A stretch of DNA of 64,000 bases from Pseudomonadota bacterium (GCA_029556915.1 JAKQIT010000072.1:24868-88867), one strand, 5' to 3'. Numbered from the stretch's first letter, positions 34,603 to 45,129 are shown. Translations and numbers: made by a program. Notes: a model not told the origin generated them from the letters alone.

Positions 34603-35751
34603 ATGTTTCGCCCTATTATAACGCTGCTCATGATTTGTAGCATTAGCTTGCCGCTAAATGCACAAGAAATTGAACTCAATAACAATCACCCTGAACGTCA
34701 TACTGTCGTTAAAGGCGATACGTTATGGGGGATTTCAGGTAAATTTCTAAAAGATCCTTGGCAATGGCCAAAAGTTTGGCGTTTTAATCGCGACCAGATT
34801 AAAAATCCACATTTAATTTATCCAGGTGATGTAGTTGTGCTAGATAAAAGCGGTAAAAACCCAAGACTGAGTTTGCTGCATGAAACCATTACGGTAAACC
34901 CACACGCAGTTGAAGAACCTATTGATAAAGTTGCCATTTCCACTATTCCGCTCAGTGTTATTCATCCATTTTTACATCAACCTTTAGTGATTGAAAAAGA
35001 CCAGTTAGGGACATCACCACGTATTTTAGCAGCGCAAGAAAATAGCGTGGTGTTAAGTCCTGGTACACGCGTATATATTAAAGGTATTAACGAAGGCGAC
35101 CCTCTCAATTGGCATGTGTATCGTCCAGGTAAAAACTTGATTGACCCAGACACCAAAGAAGTATTAGGTGTTGAGGCTAATTATTTGGGTAATGCTAAAG
35201 TTGTAAAATATGGCGACCCAGTAAGTGCCGACATCACCAAGGCCAAAGAAGAAATTTTTACAAAAGATAGACTAGTTGCCATTGGCGATGAAGTCACTAC
35301 TAACTTTGTACCACACGCACCAGAATCTGCTATTTCAGGTCGTATTATGGGCGTGCTTGGCGGCGTTGCAGAAGGTGGCCCGCAAAGCATCGTAACCCTA
35401 AACCGTGGCACAAACGATGGCGTTGAAGTTGGACACGTGCTTGCTATTAACCGTTACGGGCGCATCGTTAAAGACACCGAATATGTAAAAAGCAAAGAAG
35501 ATAATAAACCAAAATTAAAAGAGCTTAACTTTGATGTTAAAACCGCACCTGACGGCTCAAAAATTGTAGATTTTGAGAAAAAACCGCAGGAGATTAATAG
35601 TCAACCAGCGCTAGAGCCGGGCATGGTGAAACTACCTGATGAACGCATTGGCTTATTAATGGTGTTCCGCACTTTTGACCGCGTTTCATACGCATTGGTC
35701 ATGCAAGCCTCACAACCTGTTTACGAATTAGATACCGTTAACACACCTTAA
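34603..35751 (+). CDS. LysM domain exported protein
   Basis: 382 residues with a signal peptide (about 1-20, cleavage LNA-QE) and one LysM domain (about 33-81, opening HTVVKGDTLWGISGKFLKD), which binds peptidoglycan. The remaining 300 residues are beta-rich, with no catalytic motif I recognise. Proteins of this type lie upstream of dprA in many betaproteobacteria. It is 8 nt from dprA, so probably co-transcribed. Confidence 0.85.
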   Translation: MFRPIITLLMICSISLPLNAQEIELNNNHPERHTVVKGDTLWGISGKFLKDPWQWPKVWRFNRDQIKNPHLIYPGDVVVLDKSGKNPRLSLLHETITVNPHAVEEPIDKVAISTIPLSVIHPFLHQPLVIEKDQLGTSPRILAAQENSVVLSPGTRVYIKGINEGDPLNWHVYRPGKNLIDPDTKEVLGVEANYLGNAKVVKYGDPVSADITKAKEEIFTKDRLVAIGDEVTTNFVPHAPESAISGRIMGVLGGVAEGGPQSIVTLNRGTNDGVEVGHVLAINRYGRIVKDTEYVKSKEDNKPKLKELNFDVKTAPDGSKIVDFEKKPQEINSQPALEPGMVKLPDERIGLLMVFRTFDRVSYALVMQASQPVYELDTVNTP

Positions 35752-35759
35752 GCACGTTT

Positions 35760-36866
35760 ATGCAAGAAAACCACAGCGACACGCATGTAGAAAAATCGCT
35801 GTGGGTCGCTTTAAGCTTTATTCAAGGCTTAGGCACACAAACTTTTTGTCAGTTACTCAAAGCCTTTGGCGACCCCGCCAACATTTTCGCCACACCATTT
35901 AATCAACTGACTGAAATTGTTTCGGAAAAAATTGCTTTAGACATAGGCAAAGGCGCTGATAAAGAAGCGCTACAAGACACCATCCATTGGCTATCACACC
36001 CCAATAACTATTTAGTTACGCTGGCCGATAGACATTATCCAAAAGCACTGCTTGAAATCAATGACCCGCCGCCTTTTTTGTATGCTAAAGGTAATCTCGC
36101 TTTACTCAACCAGCCAAGTATTGCCATCGTCGGTAGCCGAAGCGCTTCTGCACAAGGTGAGAAAAACGCTGAGGCATTTGCGCAAGGCTTGTGTGAATAC
36201 GGTTTATGTGTAGTCAGTGGCATGGCACTTGGTATTGATGGTGCTGCGCATCGTGGTGCGCTTAAGGCTAATGGCGCAACAATTGCTGTGGTTGGCACCG
36301 GCTTAGATATCGTTTACCCAGCTAAACACCGAGATTTAGCGCACCAAATTATCGAGAAAGACGGCCTGATCATTTCTGAATTTGCACTCGGCACGCCATC
36401 AAAACCACAAAACTTCCCTAAACGTAACCGCATTATTAGCGGCCTAAGTTTAGGTTGCCTAGTGGTAGAAGCCAATCTACAAAGTGGCTCGCAAATTACC
36501 GCACGTCTTGCAGGTGAGCAGGGGCGAGAAGTTTTTGCGATTCCAGGCTCCATACATTCACCCATGGCAAAAGGTTGCCATCAATTGATAAAGCAAGGCG
36601 CTAAATTAGTAGATGACTTACGCGATATTATTGACGAAATTGGCATCGAAAATATCACCCGCAAAAATGCCGAAAATACCGCGTCACCTGAAGCTAGCAC
36701 TGAGCACAAACTGCTTGATTTAATGGGCTTTGAGCCAACTTCGCTTGAAGCATTAGTCCATTTGAGTGACTTGACGGTAAGCGAGCTTTCCTCCATTCTT
36801 ATGTTGCTTGAATTAGAGGGTAAGATTGCTAGCTTGAATGGCGGGCTTTACCAAAAAATCGTTTAG
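35760..36866 (+). CDS. dprA: DNA processing protein DprA
   Basis: Loads RecA on incoming single-stranded DNA in transformation. An N-terminal helical SAM-like domain is followed by the Rossmann-like core with IAIVGSRSASAQG, VSGMALGIDGAAHRGAL, VVGTGLDIVYP and FPKRNRIISGLS. The C-terminal winged-helix DprA domain (about residues 310-368) is present. The 368 residues are typical. Its presence is compatible with natural transformation, but no other competence gene is in the window. Confidence 0.95.
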   Translation: MQENHSDTHVEKSLWVALSFIQGLGTQTFCQLLKAFGDPANIFATPFNQLTEIVSEKIALDIGKGADKEALQDTIHWLSHPNNYLVTLADRHYPKALLEINDPPPFLYAKGNLALLNQPSIAIVGSRSASAQGEKNAEAFAQGLCEYGLCVVSGMALGIDGAAHRGALKANGATIAVVGTGLDIVYPAKHRDLAHQIIEKDGLIISEFALGTPSKPQNFPKRNRIISGLSLGCLVVEANLQSGSQITARLAGEQGREVFAIPGSIHSPMAKGCHQLIKQGAKLVDDLRDIIDEIGIENITRKNAENTASPEASTEHKLLDLMGFEPTSLEALVHLSDLTVSELSSILMLLELEGKIASLNGGLYQKIV

Positions 36867-36926
36867 CATTTGATACGAAAATTCGATTTACTCTAGTTGC
36901 TTGCTATCAACCTAGGGTAAATATCA

Positions 36927-37400
36927 ATGTTTGAAGTATTAGTATACATGTTTGAAAATTTTATTGATGGTCAATTTAGACCAGATGAAAGCACTCTATC
37001 AAAAGAGCTTGCCGCCGCTGGCTTTAACGAGCAAGACATTCACCATGCGTTTGATTGGTTTAGTCAGCTAGAACACAAAACCAGCCAAGCCAACATTTTT
37101 ATCGCCCCCCAACACACCAGTAGCCGCATTTTCACCGCAGATGAGCACAAAAAAATCTCCTTTGAAAGTTTAAATTTTGTGTTATTTTTAGTGCAAGCTA
37201 ATATTCTCAATACCGCGCAGCGCGAGTTAGTGCTTGAATTAGCCATGAAATTACCACAAGACAGCATCAGTCACGACGAATTTAGATGGATTGTGCTGAT
37301 GACGACTTGGGGTAGCAGTCAAGCCAATGCGCATCACGCGCAAGATTACATGCTAATGGAAGATGTGTTAATGAATAAGCAAAAGCCAACATTACACTAG
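36927..37400 (+). CDS. smg: Smg family protein (DUF494)
   Basis: 157 residues beginning MFEVLVYMFENF, the hallmark of Smg/DUF494, and containing GFNEQDIHHAFDWFSQLE. Function unknown; the gene is conserved after dprA in beta- and gammaproteobacteria. AGGG precedes the start. The topA gene that often follows is absent; a dispersed repeat and metF come next. Confidence 0.9.
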   Translation: MFEVLVYMFENFIDGQFRPDESTLSKELAAAGFNEQDIHHAFDWFSQLEHKTSQANIFIAPQHTSSRIFTADEHKKISFESLNFVLFLVQANILNTAQRELVLELAMKLPQDSISHDEFRWIVLMTTWGSSQANAHHAQDYMLMEDVLMNKQKPTLH

Positions 37401-37484
37401 TAGAAAACCTACCGCATTTATCTTAATATTTCTGCTAGAAAAAAGTTTTTAAAACCCTAGTTTTTACGCTACTTCATTTCTGCA

Positions 37485-37540
37485 CCTCTGCGAGCCTTAT
37501 TTTATGCGGCTTACAGAGGCATAGAAATCTCTCGTAGATT
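37485..37540 (-). repeat. dispersed palindromic repeat, copy 6
   Basis: Palindrome core 37485-37519, with the tail CTCGTAG at 37531 directly abutting the metF stop codon. Common orientation relative to metF. Confidence 0.8.
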
Positions 37541-38373
37541 TAATTGCTGATATTCTCAATGATTTTTTCAATAGTGCCCGCTTGGTTTAAGGTGTAAAAA
37601 TGTAAGCTAGGAACACCGCTTTGTTGTAAGTTATCGCACAACTCACTTACCACATCCACACCAAAAGCACGCAATGAAACCATATCATCGCCGTATTCTT
37701 CTAGGCGCATTTTAAGCCAGCGTGGAATTTCTGCGCCACACACGCTTGAAAAACGTGCGAGTTGGGTAATGTTATAAATCGGCATAATGCCTGGCACAAT
37801 GGGCACATTAATATTAGCCGTGGCGCATTGGTCAATAAATCGGTAATACGCATCGGCGTTGTAAAAATATTGCGTAATGGCAGAATTTGCCCCTGCATCT
37901 ACTTTGCGTTTAAGGTTGAGTAGGTCAGCCGCAGGGCTACGCGCTTCTGGATGAAACTCAGGGTAAGCGGCAACTTCAATATGAAAATGATCGCCCGTAT
38001 TTGCGCGAATAAACTCAACCAATTCAAGCGCATAGCGAAAATCTCCCGCACTCACCTCGCCAGACGGTACATCGCCGCGTAAAGTCACCAAACGCTTAAT
38101 TCCCTTTGCTTGGTACGCTTGCAGCAATTCTAAAATCTCGGCTTTGCTGGATGAAATACAGGAAATATGTGGCGCAGCATCAAAACCTTCTTGCTGAATT
38201 TCAAGGACAGTTTCCATTGTTCTATCGCGGGTTGAGCCACCAGCCCCAAATGTAACCGAGAAAAACTCTGGGTTGAATTTGGCTAATTGCGCCCGCGTTT
38301 CGCGCAATTTATTGATGCCATCTTCTGTTTTTGGCGGAAAAAACTCAAAACTGAGCGGGATATTTTTAGTCAT
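37540..38373 (-). CDS. metF: 5,10-methylenetetrahydrofolate reductase
   Basis: FAD enzyme that makes 5-methyl-THF for methionine synthesis. The N-terminus FEFFPPKTEDGINKLRET is the family signature, with CISSSKAEI, LRGDVP and the FAD region SAITQYFYNADAYYRF following. I take the start at MTKNIPLSFEF, whose ATG overlaps the stop of the upstream gene (ATGACTAA); the product is 277 residues. It closes the ahcY-membrane protein-metF run. Confidence 0.95.
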   Translation of the reverse strand: MTKNIPLSFEFFPPKTEDGINKLRETRAQLAKFNPEFFSVTFGAGGSTRDRTMETVLEIQQEGFDAAPHISCISSSKAEILELLQAYQAKGIKRLVTLRGDVPSGEVSAGDFRYALELVEFIRANTGDHFHIEVAAYPEFHPEARSPAADLLNLKRKVDAGANSAITQYFYNADAYYRFIDQCATANINVPIVPGIMPIYNITQLARFSSVCGAEIPRWLKMRLEEYGDDMVSLRAFGVDVVSELCDNLQQSGVPSLHFYTLNQAGTIEKIIENISN

Positions 38374-38725
38374 CTTTTTCTTCTTTGTCATCAATCACAA
38401 TGGCGGCCAAGAGCCATGAAATCACGCTATACACAATGGCGCCAATAATACCTGCTTTGAGAGTGGCAACTTCAAAGCCTTGTAAGAAATGGCCTACGCC
38501 GTAAAACAGCAAGCCGTTTATTACAAAAATAAAGAGTCCCAGCGTGATAATGGTGATAGGAAAAGTAAAAAACTTCAACACTGGTTTGATCGTAATATTT
38601 GCTAGCCCTATCAACACGGCGGCTAGCATTGCTGTTACATAACTAGCCACATGAATGCCCGGCACAAAAGTGGCCACTAGCAATAAAGCAACGGCATTTA
38701 GTATCCAAGCAATCAATAATTTCAT
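38366..38725 (-). CDS. phage holin family 4-like membrane protein (PF04020 type)
   Basis: 119 residues with four hydrophobic helices and the family pattern LIAWILNAVALLLVATFVPGI at the start and FVINGLLFYGVGHF in the middle. Despite the family name these chromosomal proteins are not known to be holins. A charged tail (KEEKDD) ends at the overlap with metF. It sits between ahcY and metF with short spacing, so it is co-transcribed with methyl-cycle genes. Role unknown. Confidence 0.8.
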   Translation of the reverse strand: MKLLIAWILNAVALLLVATFVPGIHVASYVTAMLAAVLIGLANITIKPVLKFFTFPITIITLGLFIFVINGLLFYGVGHFLQGFEVATLKAGIIGAIVYSVISWLLAAIVIDDKEEKDD

Positions 38726-38745
38726 GTGGCTAGCTCCTGCGCTGA

Positions 38746-40140
38746 TTAATAGCGATAAGTATCTGGTTTATATGGGCCTTGTTTAGAAACGCCAATATAA
38801 GCCGCCTGCACATCGGTTAATGTAGTGAGTTGCGCATTCAGTTTGTTTAATTGCAAAATTGCTACTTTTTCATCCAAGTGTTTAGGCAAAGTATAAACAC
38901 CCACTGGGTATTTAGCAGTTTGCGTAAATAATTCAATTTGCGCAATGGTTTGATTCGCAAAACTTGAGCTCATCACATAACTAGGATGGCCCGTGCCGCA
39001 ACCTAAATTGACCAAACGGCCTTTTGCCAACAAAATAATCTTTTTACCATCAGGGAAAATCACGTGATCCACTTGCGGTTTAATTTCATCCCACTCGTAT
39101 TTTTCAAGTGATGCAACATCAATCTCGTTATCAAAATGGCCGATGTTGCATACAATGGCTTGGTCTTTCATTTTCGCCATGTGGTCATGGGTAATCACGT
39201 GGTAGTTACCAGTTGCGGTCACAAAAATATCGCCATGCGCACTTGCATAATCCATGGTCACGACGCGATAGCCTTCCATGGCCGCTTGTAATGCGCAGAT
39301 GGGGTCAATTTCAGTTACCCATACTTGGGCAGAAAGTGCACGCAAAGCTTGCGCTGAACCTTTACCCACATCACCATAGCCTGCGACCACCGCAATTTTG
39401 CCAGCAACCATCACATCGGTCGCGCGTTTAATCGCATCTACCAAGCTCTCACGGCAGCCATATAAGTTGTCAAATTTTGATTTTGTCACAGAGTCGTTCA
39501 CGTTAATGGCTGGGAAGGCAAGTTTGCCTTCTTTGTGCATTTGGTACAAACGATGCACCCCTGTCGTGGTTTCTTCAGTCACGCCAATGATTTTTGCCAA
39601 GCGGGTTGAGTACCAAGTTGGGTCTGTTTTAAGTTTGGCTTTAATGGCATCAAACAAGCAGGTTTCTTCTTCACTTGTTGGTTTTGAAACCACTGACAAA
39701 TCTTTTTCTGCACGTGTACCGAGATGTAATAGCAAGGTTGCATCGCCACCATCATCCAAAATCATGTTTGAGTAACCACCATCAGTCCACTCAAAAATAC
39801 GGTGTGTGTAATCCCAGTATTCAGTCAGCGTTTCACCTTTAATAGCAAACACTGGTGTACCGCCTGCCGCAATCGCCGCCGCTGCATGGTCTTGTGTTGA
39901 ATAAATATTGCATGATGCCCAGCGTACTTCTGCGCCTAAATCTTTCAGTGTTTCAATCAATACTGCAGTTTGAATGGTCATGTGTAATGAGCCAGTAATA
40001 CGTGCACCTTTAAGAGGTTGCGCTTTGGCGTATTCTTGACGAATAGCCATTAAACCTGGCATTTCAGTTTCTGCAATGGCAATTTCTTTACGGCCAAAAG
40101 CCGCTAAATTAATGTCTGCAACAATGTAATCTTGAGTCAC
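38746..40140 (-). CDS. ahcY: adenosylhomocysteinase
   Basis: Hydrolyses S-adenosylhomocysteine to adenosine and homocysteine, relieving product inhibition of methyltransferases. The 464 residues contain the NAD-binding [16 protein letters not shown] and the C-terminal KPDTYRY. The start is GTG at 40140, supported by AAGGAA seven bases upstream and by the conserved N-terminus [12 protein letters not shown]. An SAH riboswitch precedes it, so expression should rise when its substrate accumulates. Confidence 0.97.
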   Translation of the reverse strand: MTQDYIVADINLAAFGRKEIAIAETEMPGLMAIRQEYAKAQPLKGARITGSLHMTIQTAVLIETLKDLGAEVRWASCNIYSTQDHAAAAIAAGGTPVFAIKGETLTEYWDYTHRIFEWTDGGYSNMILDDGGDATLLLHLGTRAEKDLSVVSKPTSEEETCLFDAIKAKLKTDPTWYSTRLAKIIGVTEETTTGVHRLYQMHKEGKLAFPAINVNDSVTKSKFDNLYGCRESLVDAIKRATDVMVAGKIAVVAGYGDVGKGSAQALRALSAQVWVTEIDPICALQAAMEGYRVVTMDYASAHGDIFVTATGNYHVITHDHMAKMKDQAIVCNIGHFDNEIDVASLEKYEWDEIKPQVDHVIFPDGKKIILLAKGRLVNLGCGTGHPSYVMSSSFANQTIAQIELFTQTAKYPVGVYTLPKHLDEKVAILQLNKLNAQLTTLTDVQAAYIGVSKQGPYKPDTYRY

Positions 40141-40209
40141 AATAATTCCTTAATAATAATGAATAAGTGCGACCAGAGTGGGATGTATTTTGGAATATTC
40201 AAGCATTGT

Positions 40210-40316
40210 CCACCTGCATCCCGTGTCTGGCACGGTTAGGTGAACGCCGTTTTCAAGGAAAAGTCCTTGCAAACCGAGCCTGGGATTAAGCTAACCTCGC
40301 AGCGTTCCTCGGTTTA
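40210..40316 (-). promoter_or_regulatory. SAH riboswitch (S-adenosylhomocysteine-sensing leader)
   Basis: Reading the minus strand from 40312: CCGAGGAACGCTGCGAGG, then CCAGGCTCGG, which pairs back to CCGAG, then AACGGCGTTCACCTAACC, in which GGCGTT pairs with AACGCT. These are the conserved blocks of the SAH aptamer. Downstream, CCGTG-CCAGA-CACGG forms a hairpin and AGGTG (about 40211) can pair with CACCT, likely the pseudoknot or expression-platform part. It lies about 70 nt before ahcY. Known SAH riboswitches activate expression on binding SAH. Confidence 0.93.
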
Positions 40317-40391
40317 ATGCGTGCATTATAATGTAAATCTTTCAAATAAGGCAACGCAGAATAACGATGCGTTTTGCCCTCTCTTTCATGA

Positions 40392-40448
40392 CACTGCCCT
40401 GTCAGCCATATTCTATGCGGCTCGCAGGGCAGTGATTTTCGCTCGGGC
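40392..40448 (-). repeat. dispersed palindromic repeat, copy 7
   Basis: An extended stem CACTGCCCTG ... CAGGGCAGTG (40392-40434) with CTCGGG at 40442-40447, 12 nt after the metK stop. The stem sequence differs from other copies but the pairing is kept (CCCTG / CAGGG), which supports selection for structure. Confidence 0.8.
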
Positions 40449-40459
40449 GAATTAAGCCG

Positions 40460-41626
40460 TTATTTTAAACCTGCCGCCGCACGTAGCGCAGCCGCTCTAT
40501 CTGTTGCTTCCCACGTAAACTCTGGCTCATCGCGACCAAAGTGACCGTACGCCGCTGTTTTTGTGTAAATTGGGCGCAATAAATCTAGCATTTTTACAAT
40601 GCCTTTTGGGCGCAAATCAAAATGCTCACGCACCAATTGTGTCAAACGCTCATCAGACACTTTACCCGTGCCATAAGTTTGCACCATGATTGAAGTCGGT
40701 TGCGCCACACCAATCGCATAACTCACTTGCACCATGCATTTGTCTGCCAAACCTGCCGCCACAATATTTTTAGCCACATAACGGCCTGCGTAAGCTGCAC
40801 TTCTGTCCACTTTTGAAGGGTCTTTACCAGAGAATGCGCCACCACCGTGAGGGGCTGCACCACCGTAGGTATCCACGATAATTTTACGGCCAGTTAAGCC
40901 GCAATCCCCTTGTGGGCCACCGACTACAAAACGTCCGGTTGGATTCACCAAGTATTTGATTTCACCTTTAATCAGCTCTTTTGGCAACATCGGTTTGATG
41001 ATTTCCTCAATGGTGGCTTCACGAATGGCCTCCAGCGACATCTCTGGCGCGTGTTGTGTCGAGACCAACACTGTGTCAATTTTGTGTGGTGTGCCATCCA
41101 CATATTGAATGGTCACTTGTGATTTCGCATCGGGGCGTAACCACGGCAAACGGCCATCTTTACGCAGTTGCGCTTGACGCTCCATCAAGCGATGACTTAA
41201 CCAAATCGGCAATGGCATCAATTGTGGCGTTTCGTTCACAGCGTAACCAAACATCAAACCTTGGTCGCCCGCGCCCTGGTCTAGCGGGTCGTCATTGGCG
41301 TTATCTACGCCTTGCGCAATGTCAGGCGATTGTTTATCGTACGCCACCAATACAGCACAACCTTTGTAATCAATCCCGTATTCAGTATTGTCGTAACCGA
41401 TGCGCTTAATTGCATCACGTGCAACTTTAATGTAGTCGACATTAGCTGTAGTAGTAATTTCACCAGCCAACACTATCAAGCCAGTATTGGCTAAGGTTTC
41501 AGCCGCCACACGCGCCGTTGGGTCTTGTGCCAAAATGGCATCTAAAATGCTGTCTGATACTTGGTCTGCGAGTTTGTCTGGGTGACCTTCAGAAACAGAT
41601 TCTGAGGTAAAAAGATATTCGTTCAT
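40460..41626 (-). CDS. metK: S-adenosylmethionine synthetase
   Basis: Makes SAM from methionine and ATP. The motifs [24 protein letters not shown] and [19 protein letters not shown] are intact over 388 residues. It lies upstream of the ahcY unit on the same strand but is separated from it by a dispersed repeat and the SAH riboswitch, so ahcY is controlled independently. No SAM riboswitch is seen in its 200-nt leader, which is shared divergently with dapF. Confidence 0.97.
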   Translation of the reverse strand: MNEYLFTSESVSEGHPDKLADQVSDSILDAILAQDPTARVAAETLANTGLIVLAGEITTTANVDYIKVARDAIKRIGYDNTEYGIDYKGCAVLVAYDKQSPDIAQGVDNANDDPLDQGAGDQGLMFGYAVNETPQLMPLPIWLSHRLMERQAQLRKDGRLPWLRPDAKSQVTIQYVDGTPHKIDTVLVSTQHAPEMSLEAIREATIEEIIKPMLPKELIKGEIKYLVNPTGRFVVGGPQGDCGLTGRKIIVDTYGGAAPHGGGAFSGKDPSKVDRSAAYAGRYVAKNIVAAGLADKCMVQVSYAIGVAQPTSIMVQTYGTGKVSDERLTQLVREHFDLRPKGIVKMLDLLRPIYTKTAAYGHFGRDEPEFTWEATDRAAALRAAAGLK

Positions 41627-41830
41627 TTGTGCGCCTTGGTAAAAATCAAACTCAATGTTTGAATAAATAAAAAAATGAAAAGATTTTTTATCACTAAAGG
41701 CTAAAGGATAAAAATCCAGTCAAAGTTGAATTTACATTTTACCTAACTTATTCAATTATCTATACAAAAATTTGTAACTAATCTTTCACCCATTTGCGCC
41801 AACCATTGTCCTAACCATTATAATAATCGC

Positions 41831-42655
41831 ATGATATTAAATTTCACAAAAATGCAGGGAGCGGGCAACGATTTTATGGTGATTGATGGCGTTCGCCAAC
41901 CGATGTCATTGACACCACAGCAAATTAGTCAGCTAGCGCACCGTCAATTCGGTATTGGTTTTGATCAATTATTACTTGTAGAGCCGTCTAAAATCGCTGA
42001 TTTTAAATACCGCATTTTTAATGCAGATGGTAGTGAGGTTGCGCAGTGCGGCAATGGTGCGCGTTGCTTTGTGCGTTTTGTAGTGGATGCTGGCCTGACG
42101 CAAAATAGTGAAATCCGCGTAGAAACTGCCAGTGGTATTATCACGCCAAAATTAGAGGAAAATGGCTTGGTTACCGTCAATATGGGCGCACCTCGATTTG
42201 CGCCAGCTGCCATCCCTTTTATTGCAGAAACTCAAGCAAATCAGTACTTGCTTGAAATAGGTAACCAAGCGATCACCATTTCTGCCGTTTCAATGGGCAA
42301 CCCGCACGCTGTACAAATTGTAGAGGATGTTGAAACTGCCCCTGTGGTAGCGCTCGGAAGTCAAATTGAGACACACCCGCGCTTTCCTGAGCGGGTAAAC
42401 GCTGGGTTTATGCAAATCCTCAACCCTCATCATATTAAACTCCGCGTATTTGAGCGTGGTAGTGGCGAAACACTTGCATGTGGCACGGGGGCGTGTGCAG
42501 CGGCAGTCACAGGTATTCAATTAGGATTATTGCAATCTCCTGTTAAAGTCAGCGCACGAGGCGGAGAGTTACAAATTGCATGGCATAGCGGTGATGCACC
42601 TGTGATGATGACAGGGCCAGCGGTGACGGTATTTACTGGTACAGTTACAATATAA
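41831..42655 (+). CDS. dapF: diaminopimelate epimerase
   Basis: Converts LL- to meso-diaminopimelate for lysine and peptidoglycan. The two catalytic cysteines are in [10 protein letters not shown] and [10 protein letters not shown]. The 274 residues are typical. It is followed by a DUF484 gene and xerC in the order dapF-DUF484-xerC known from beta- and gammaproteobacteria. Confidence 0.97.
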   Translation: MILNFTKMQGAGNDFMVIDGVRQPMSLTPQQISQLAHRQFGIGFDQLLLVEPSKIADFKYRIFNADGSEVAQCGNGARCFVRFVVDAGLTQNSEIRVETASGIITPKLEENGLVTVNMGAPRFAPAAIPFIAETQANQYLLEIGNQAITISAVSMGNPHAVQIVEDVETAPVVALGSQIETHPRFPERVNAGFMQILNPHHIKLRVFERGSGETLACGTGACAAAVTGIQLGLLQSPVKVSARGGELQIAWHSGDAPVMMTGPAVTVFTGTVTI

Positions 42656-42680
42656 AAACAAGATTTATACGGAGCTCTAT

Positions 42681-43361
42681 ATGCAACAAGAAAATCAGTC
42701 GCCAAATCATGACATCTCAGCCGAACAAGTAAGTAGTTACTTACGCAGCTTTCCGCATTTTTTCGAGCAGCATGCGAGTTTATTAGCAGAAATTTACTTG
42801 CCTAGCCCACACGGTTCTGGTGCAATTTCTCTTGCTGAGCGTCAGCAACTTGCCCAGCGTGACAAAATTCACGCATTAGAAAATAAACTCGTTACTCTCA
42901 TCAGTTATGCGGAAGAAAATGACGAAACCAGTAAAAAAATTCATGACTTCAGCGTAAATCTGCTCAAAAGTAAAAATTTTGAAGCGGTACAAGCAGCAAT
43001 TATTCAATGCATGCAAGAAGATTTTTTAGTTTCTGAGTCTGCGATTCGCATTTGGGCAAACCCTAATGATGACGAAACGCACAGTGACTATACGCCTGAA
43101 AACAAAGACTTTATAGAATGGGTTAATGACCTTACTCGACCATATTGTGGTGAAATGCCAGACATTACAAAAGACTTGCTTAGCAACCAGCTACAGTCTT
43201 TTGTGTTTATTCCACTGTATAAAAATACCGCAGAAAAACAAACTTTTGGGGTGCTCATTTTGGGCTCTGTCGATGCGCAACATTTTAAATCTGACATGGG
43301 TGTAATGTATCTTGAACGTATAGGTGACTTGGTCAGCGCCGCGCTTTCAGCGCATATTTAA
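42681..43361 (+). CDS. DUF484 family protein
   Basis: 226 residues with an N-terminal helical segment (SSYLRSFPHFFEQHASLLAE), a coiled-coil-like stretch (about 55-90) and a GAF-like C-terminal domain (FVFIPLYKNTAEKQTFGVLI). Function unknown; conserved between dapF and xerC. GGAG precedes the ATG, and its stop overlaps the xerC start by one base. Confidence 0.88.
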   Translation: MQQENQSPNHDISAEQVSSYLRSFPHFFEQHASLLAEIYLPSPHGSGAISLAERQQLAQRDKIHALENKLVTLISYAEENDETSKKIHDFSVNLLKSKNFEAVQAAIIQCMQEDFLVSESAIRIWANPNDDETHSDYTPENKDFIEWVNDLTRPYCGEMPDITKDLLSNQLQSFVFIPLYKNTAEKQTFGVLILGSVDAQHFKSDMGVMYLERIGDLVSAALSAHI

Positions 43362-44242
43362 TGCAATACCTAGCTAGCTACCTTCAGCACCTAAGCTTTG
43401 AACGTGGCTTGAGCGCACTGACTTGCCAAAACTATGCGCGAGACATTCAGCTATTACAATCATTGCTAGAAAATACCAGCTTAAATAACATCCAACCCAC
43501 CCAAATTCGGCGATTTATCGCAATTCTGCATAGTCGCAATTTAAGCAGCAAAACCATCGCCCGCGCGCTTTCTGCATGGCGCGGATTTTTCGATTACCTG
43601 ATTCATCACCAAGGCTTTACCCAAAACCCGGTTTTAGGTTTACGCGCCCCCAAGGCTGCTAAAACCTTACCGCAAGCTTTATCGACCGATCAAGCGGTGC
43701 AGTTTGTGAGCATACAGGGCGACGGCATGCTGGAAGTGCGCGATCATGCGATTTTAGAATTATTTTACTCGTCAGGATTACGCTTATCCGAACTGGTAAA
43801 TTTAGATATGACTCAACTGGATTTTACCGAAGGCACCGTGATGGTGACTGGTAAAGGCAACAAAACGCGTATTGTGCCAATGGGTAGCCATGCCATGGAG
43901 GCGATTCACAAGTGGTTGCAGCATCGTAGCTTGATTAAAATCGCAGATACTAATCCCAATGCACTCTTTGTCACACAGCAAGGCAAGCGCATCACACCAC
44001 GAGCGGTGCAATATCGGGTAAAACAATGGTCTATCAAGCAAGGCCTTAACACCAATATGCACCCGCACTTGCTACGCCACAGTTTTGCCACGCATGTGTT
44101 GCAATCGAGTGGGGATTTACGCGCCGTGCAAGAAATGCTTGGCCACGCAAACATTAGCACCACACAGGTTTACACGCACCTAGACTTTCAACATCTAGCT
44201 AAAATTTATGACAATGCGCACCCAAGAGCTAAAAAGAAATAG
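43361..44242 (+). CDS. xerC: tyrosine recombinase XerC
   Basis: Chromosome dimer resolution recombinase acting at dif with XerD. An N-terminal SAM-like core-binding domain is followed by the catalytic residues: Arg in SGLRLSELVNLD, HLLRHSFATH, and the nucleophile Tyr in STTQVYTHLDF. The 293 residues and the dapF-DUF484-xerC context make it the housekeeping recombinase rather than a mobile-element integrase. Confidence 0.94.
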   Translation: MQYLASYLQHLSFERGLSALTCQNYARDIQLLQSLLENTSLNNIQPTQIRRFIAILHSRNLSSKTIARALSAWRGFFDYLIHHQGFTQNPVLGLRAPKAAKTLPQALSTDQAVQFVSIQGDGMLEVRDHAILELFYSSGLRLSELVNLDMTQLDFTEGTVMVTGKGNKTRIVPMGSHAMEAIHKWLQHRSLIKIADTNPNALFVTQQGKRITPRAVQYRVKQWSIKQGLNTNMHPHLLRHSFATHVLQSSGDLRAVQEMLGHANISTTQVYTHLDFQHLAKIYDNAHPRAKKK

Positions 44243-44315
44243 CAATACCTTACTAAATCAGTATGATTTTATGGCAAAATAGACATTCAAAATTTTTCAC
44301 GTTAAAGGAATCATT

Positions 44316-44900
44316 ATGGAACACACTTTACCAGCTTTGCCTTATGCAAAAAATGCCTTAGTACCTCATATTTCTGAAGAAACTTTTGAGTATCACTATG
44401 GCAAGCACCACCAAACTTATGTGACTAACTTGAACAACCTGATTAAAGGTACAGAGTTTGAAAACGCTGACTTAGAAACGATTGTTAAAAAATCTTCAGC
44501 CGGTATTTACAACAACTCAGCCCAAATCTGGAACCACACTTTCTTTTGGAACAGCATGAAACCAAATGGCGGCGGCGCACCTACTGGCGCTTTGGCTGAT
44601 GAGATTAACAAAAAATGGGGCAGCATTGATGAGTTCAAAAAAGCCTTTCAAGCTTCAGCTGTAGGTAATTTTGGCTCTGGTTGGACATGGCTTGTGAAAA
44701 AAGCCGACGGCTCAGTGGATATTGTTAACATGGGCGCAGCTGGCACACCGCTGACTACAGGCGACAAAGCTTTATTAACGATTGATGTTTGGGAGCACGC
44801 TTACTACATTGATTACCGCAATGCGCGCGCTAAATTTGTCGAGGTATTTTTAAATTCACTCGCAAATTGGGATTTTGCCAGCGCAAATTTTGCTGCCTAA
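44316..44900 (+). CDS. sodB: superoxide dismutase [Fe]
   Basis: Dismutates superoxide in the cytoplasm. The metal ligands are visible in [11 protein letters not shown] (the first His), IWNHTFFW, and [15 protein letters not shown]. The 194 residues and [14 protein letters not shown] pattern fit the Fe-type. AAAGGAAT precedes the start, and a strong terminator follows. Confidence 0.95.
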   Translation: MEHTLPALPYAKNALVPHISEETFEYHYGKHHQTYVTNLNNLIKGTEFENADLETIVKKSSAGIYNNSAQIWNHTFFWNSMKPNGGGAPTGALADEINKKWGSIDEFKKAFQASAVGNFGSGWTWLVKKADGSVDIVNMGAAGTPLTTGDKALLTIDVWEHAYYIDYRNARAKFVEVFLNSLANWDFASANFAA

Positions 44901-44920
44901 ATTGAACTAAAAGTTTGCTA

Positions 44921-44950
44921 AAATAGCCGAGTTATCACTCGGCTATTTTT
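44921..44950 (+). terminator. sodB intrinsic terminator
   Basis: AAATAGCCGAGT pairs with ACTCGGCTATTT around a four-base loop and runs into TTTTT, 20 nt after the sodB stop. Confidence 0.9.
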
Positions 44951-45002
44951 ATGACAAAAAACATTAAAAATACCTGCATTTTTGCACCAAATCATTTCAC
45001 CA

Positions 45003-45056
45003 CCTCTGTAAGCCAGTATCCATGCGGCTTACAGAGGTGCAAAAATCTCTCGCGGG
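45003..45056 (-). repeat. dispersed palindromic repeat, copy 8
   Basis: Palindrome core 45003-45037 (perfect CCTCTGTAAGCC / GGCTTACAGAGG arms) and CTCGCGGG tail ending at about 45056. Here the tail points to the start of the next plus-strand gene rather than to a stop, so it is one of two exceptions to the usual placement. Confidence 0.85.
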
Positions 45057-45129
45057 TTTTTGTAGTTAAGTGGCTTTGGTTTAATTACCCATCATTTTTG
45101 TATGATTGACTTAATTTAGGAATCACATC

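Noticed and set aside
41627-41830. Possible SAM riboswitch in the metK leader
   Set aside because: I see no SAM-aptamer consensus blocks; only AT-rich divergent promoter sequence.
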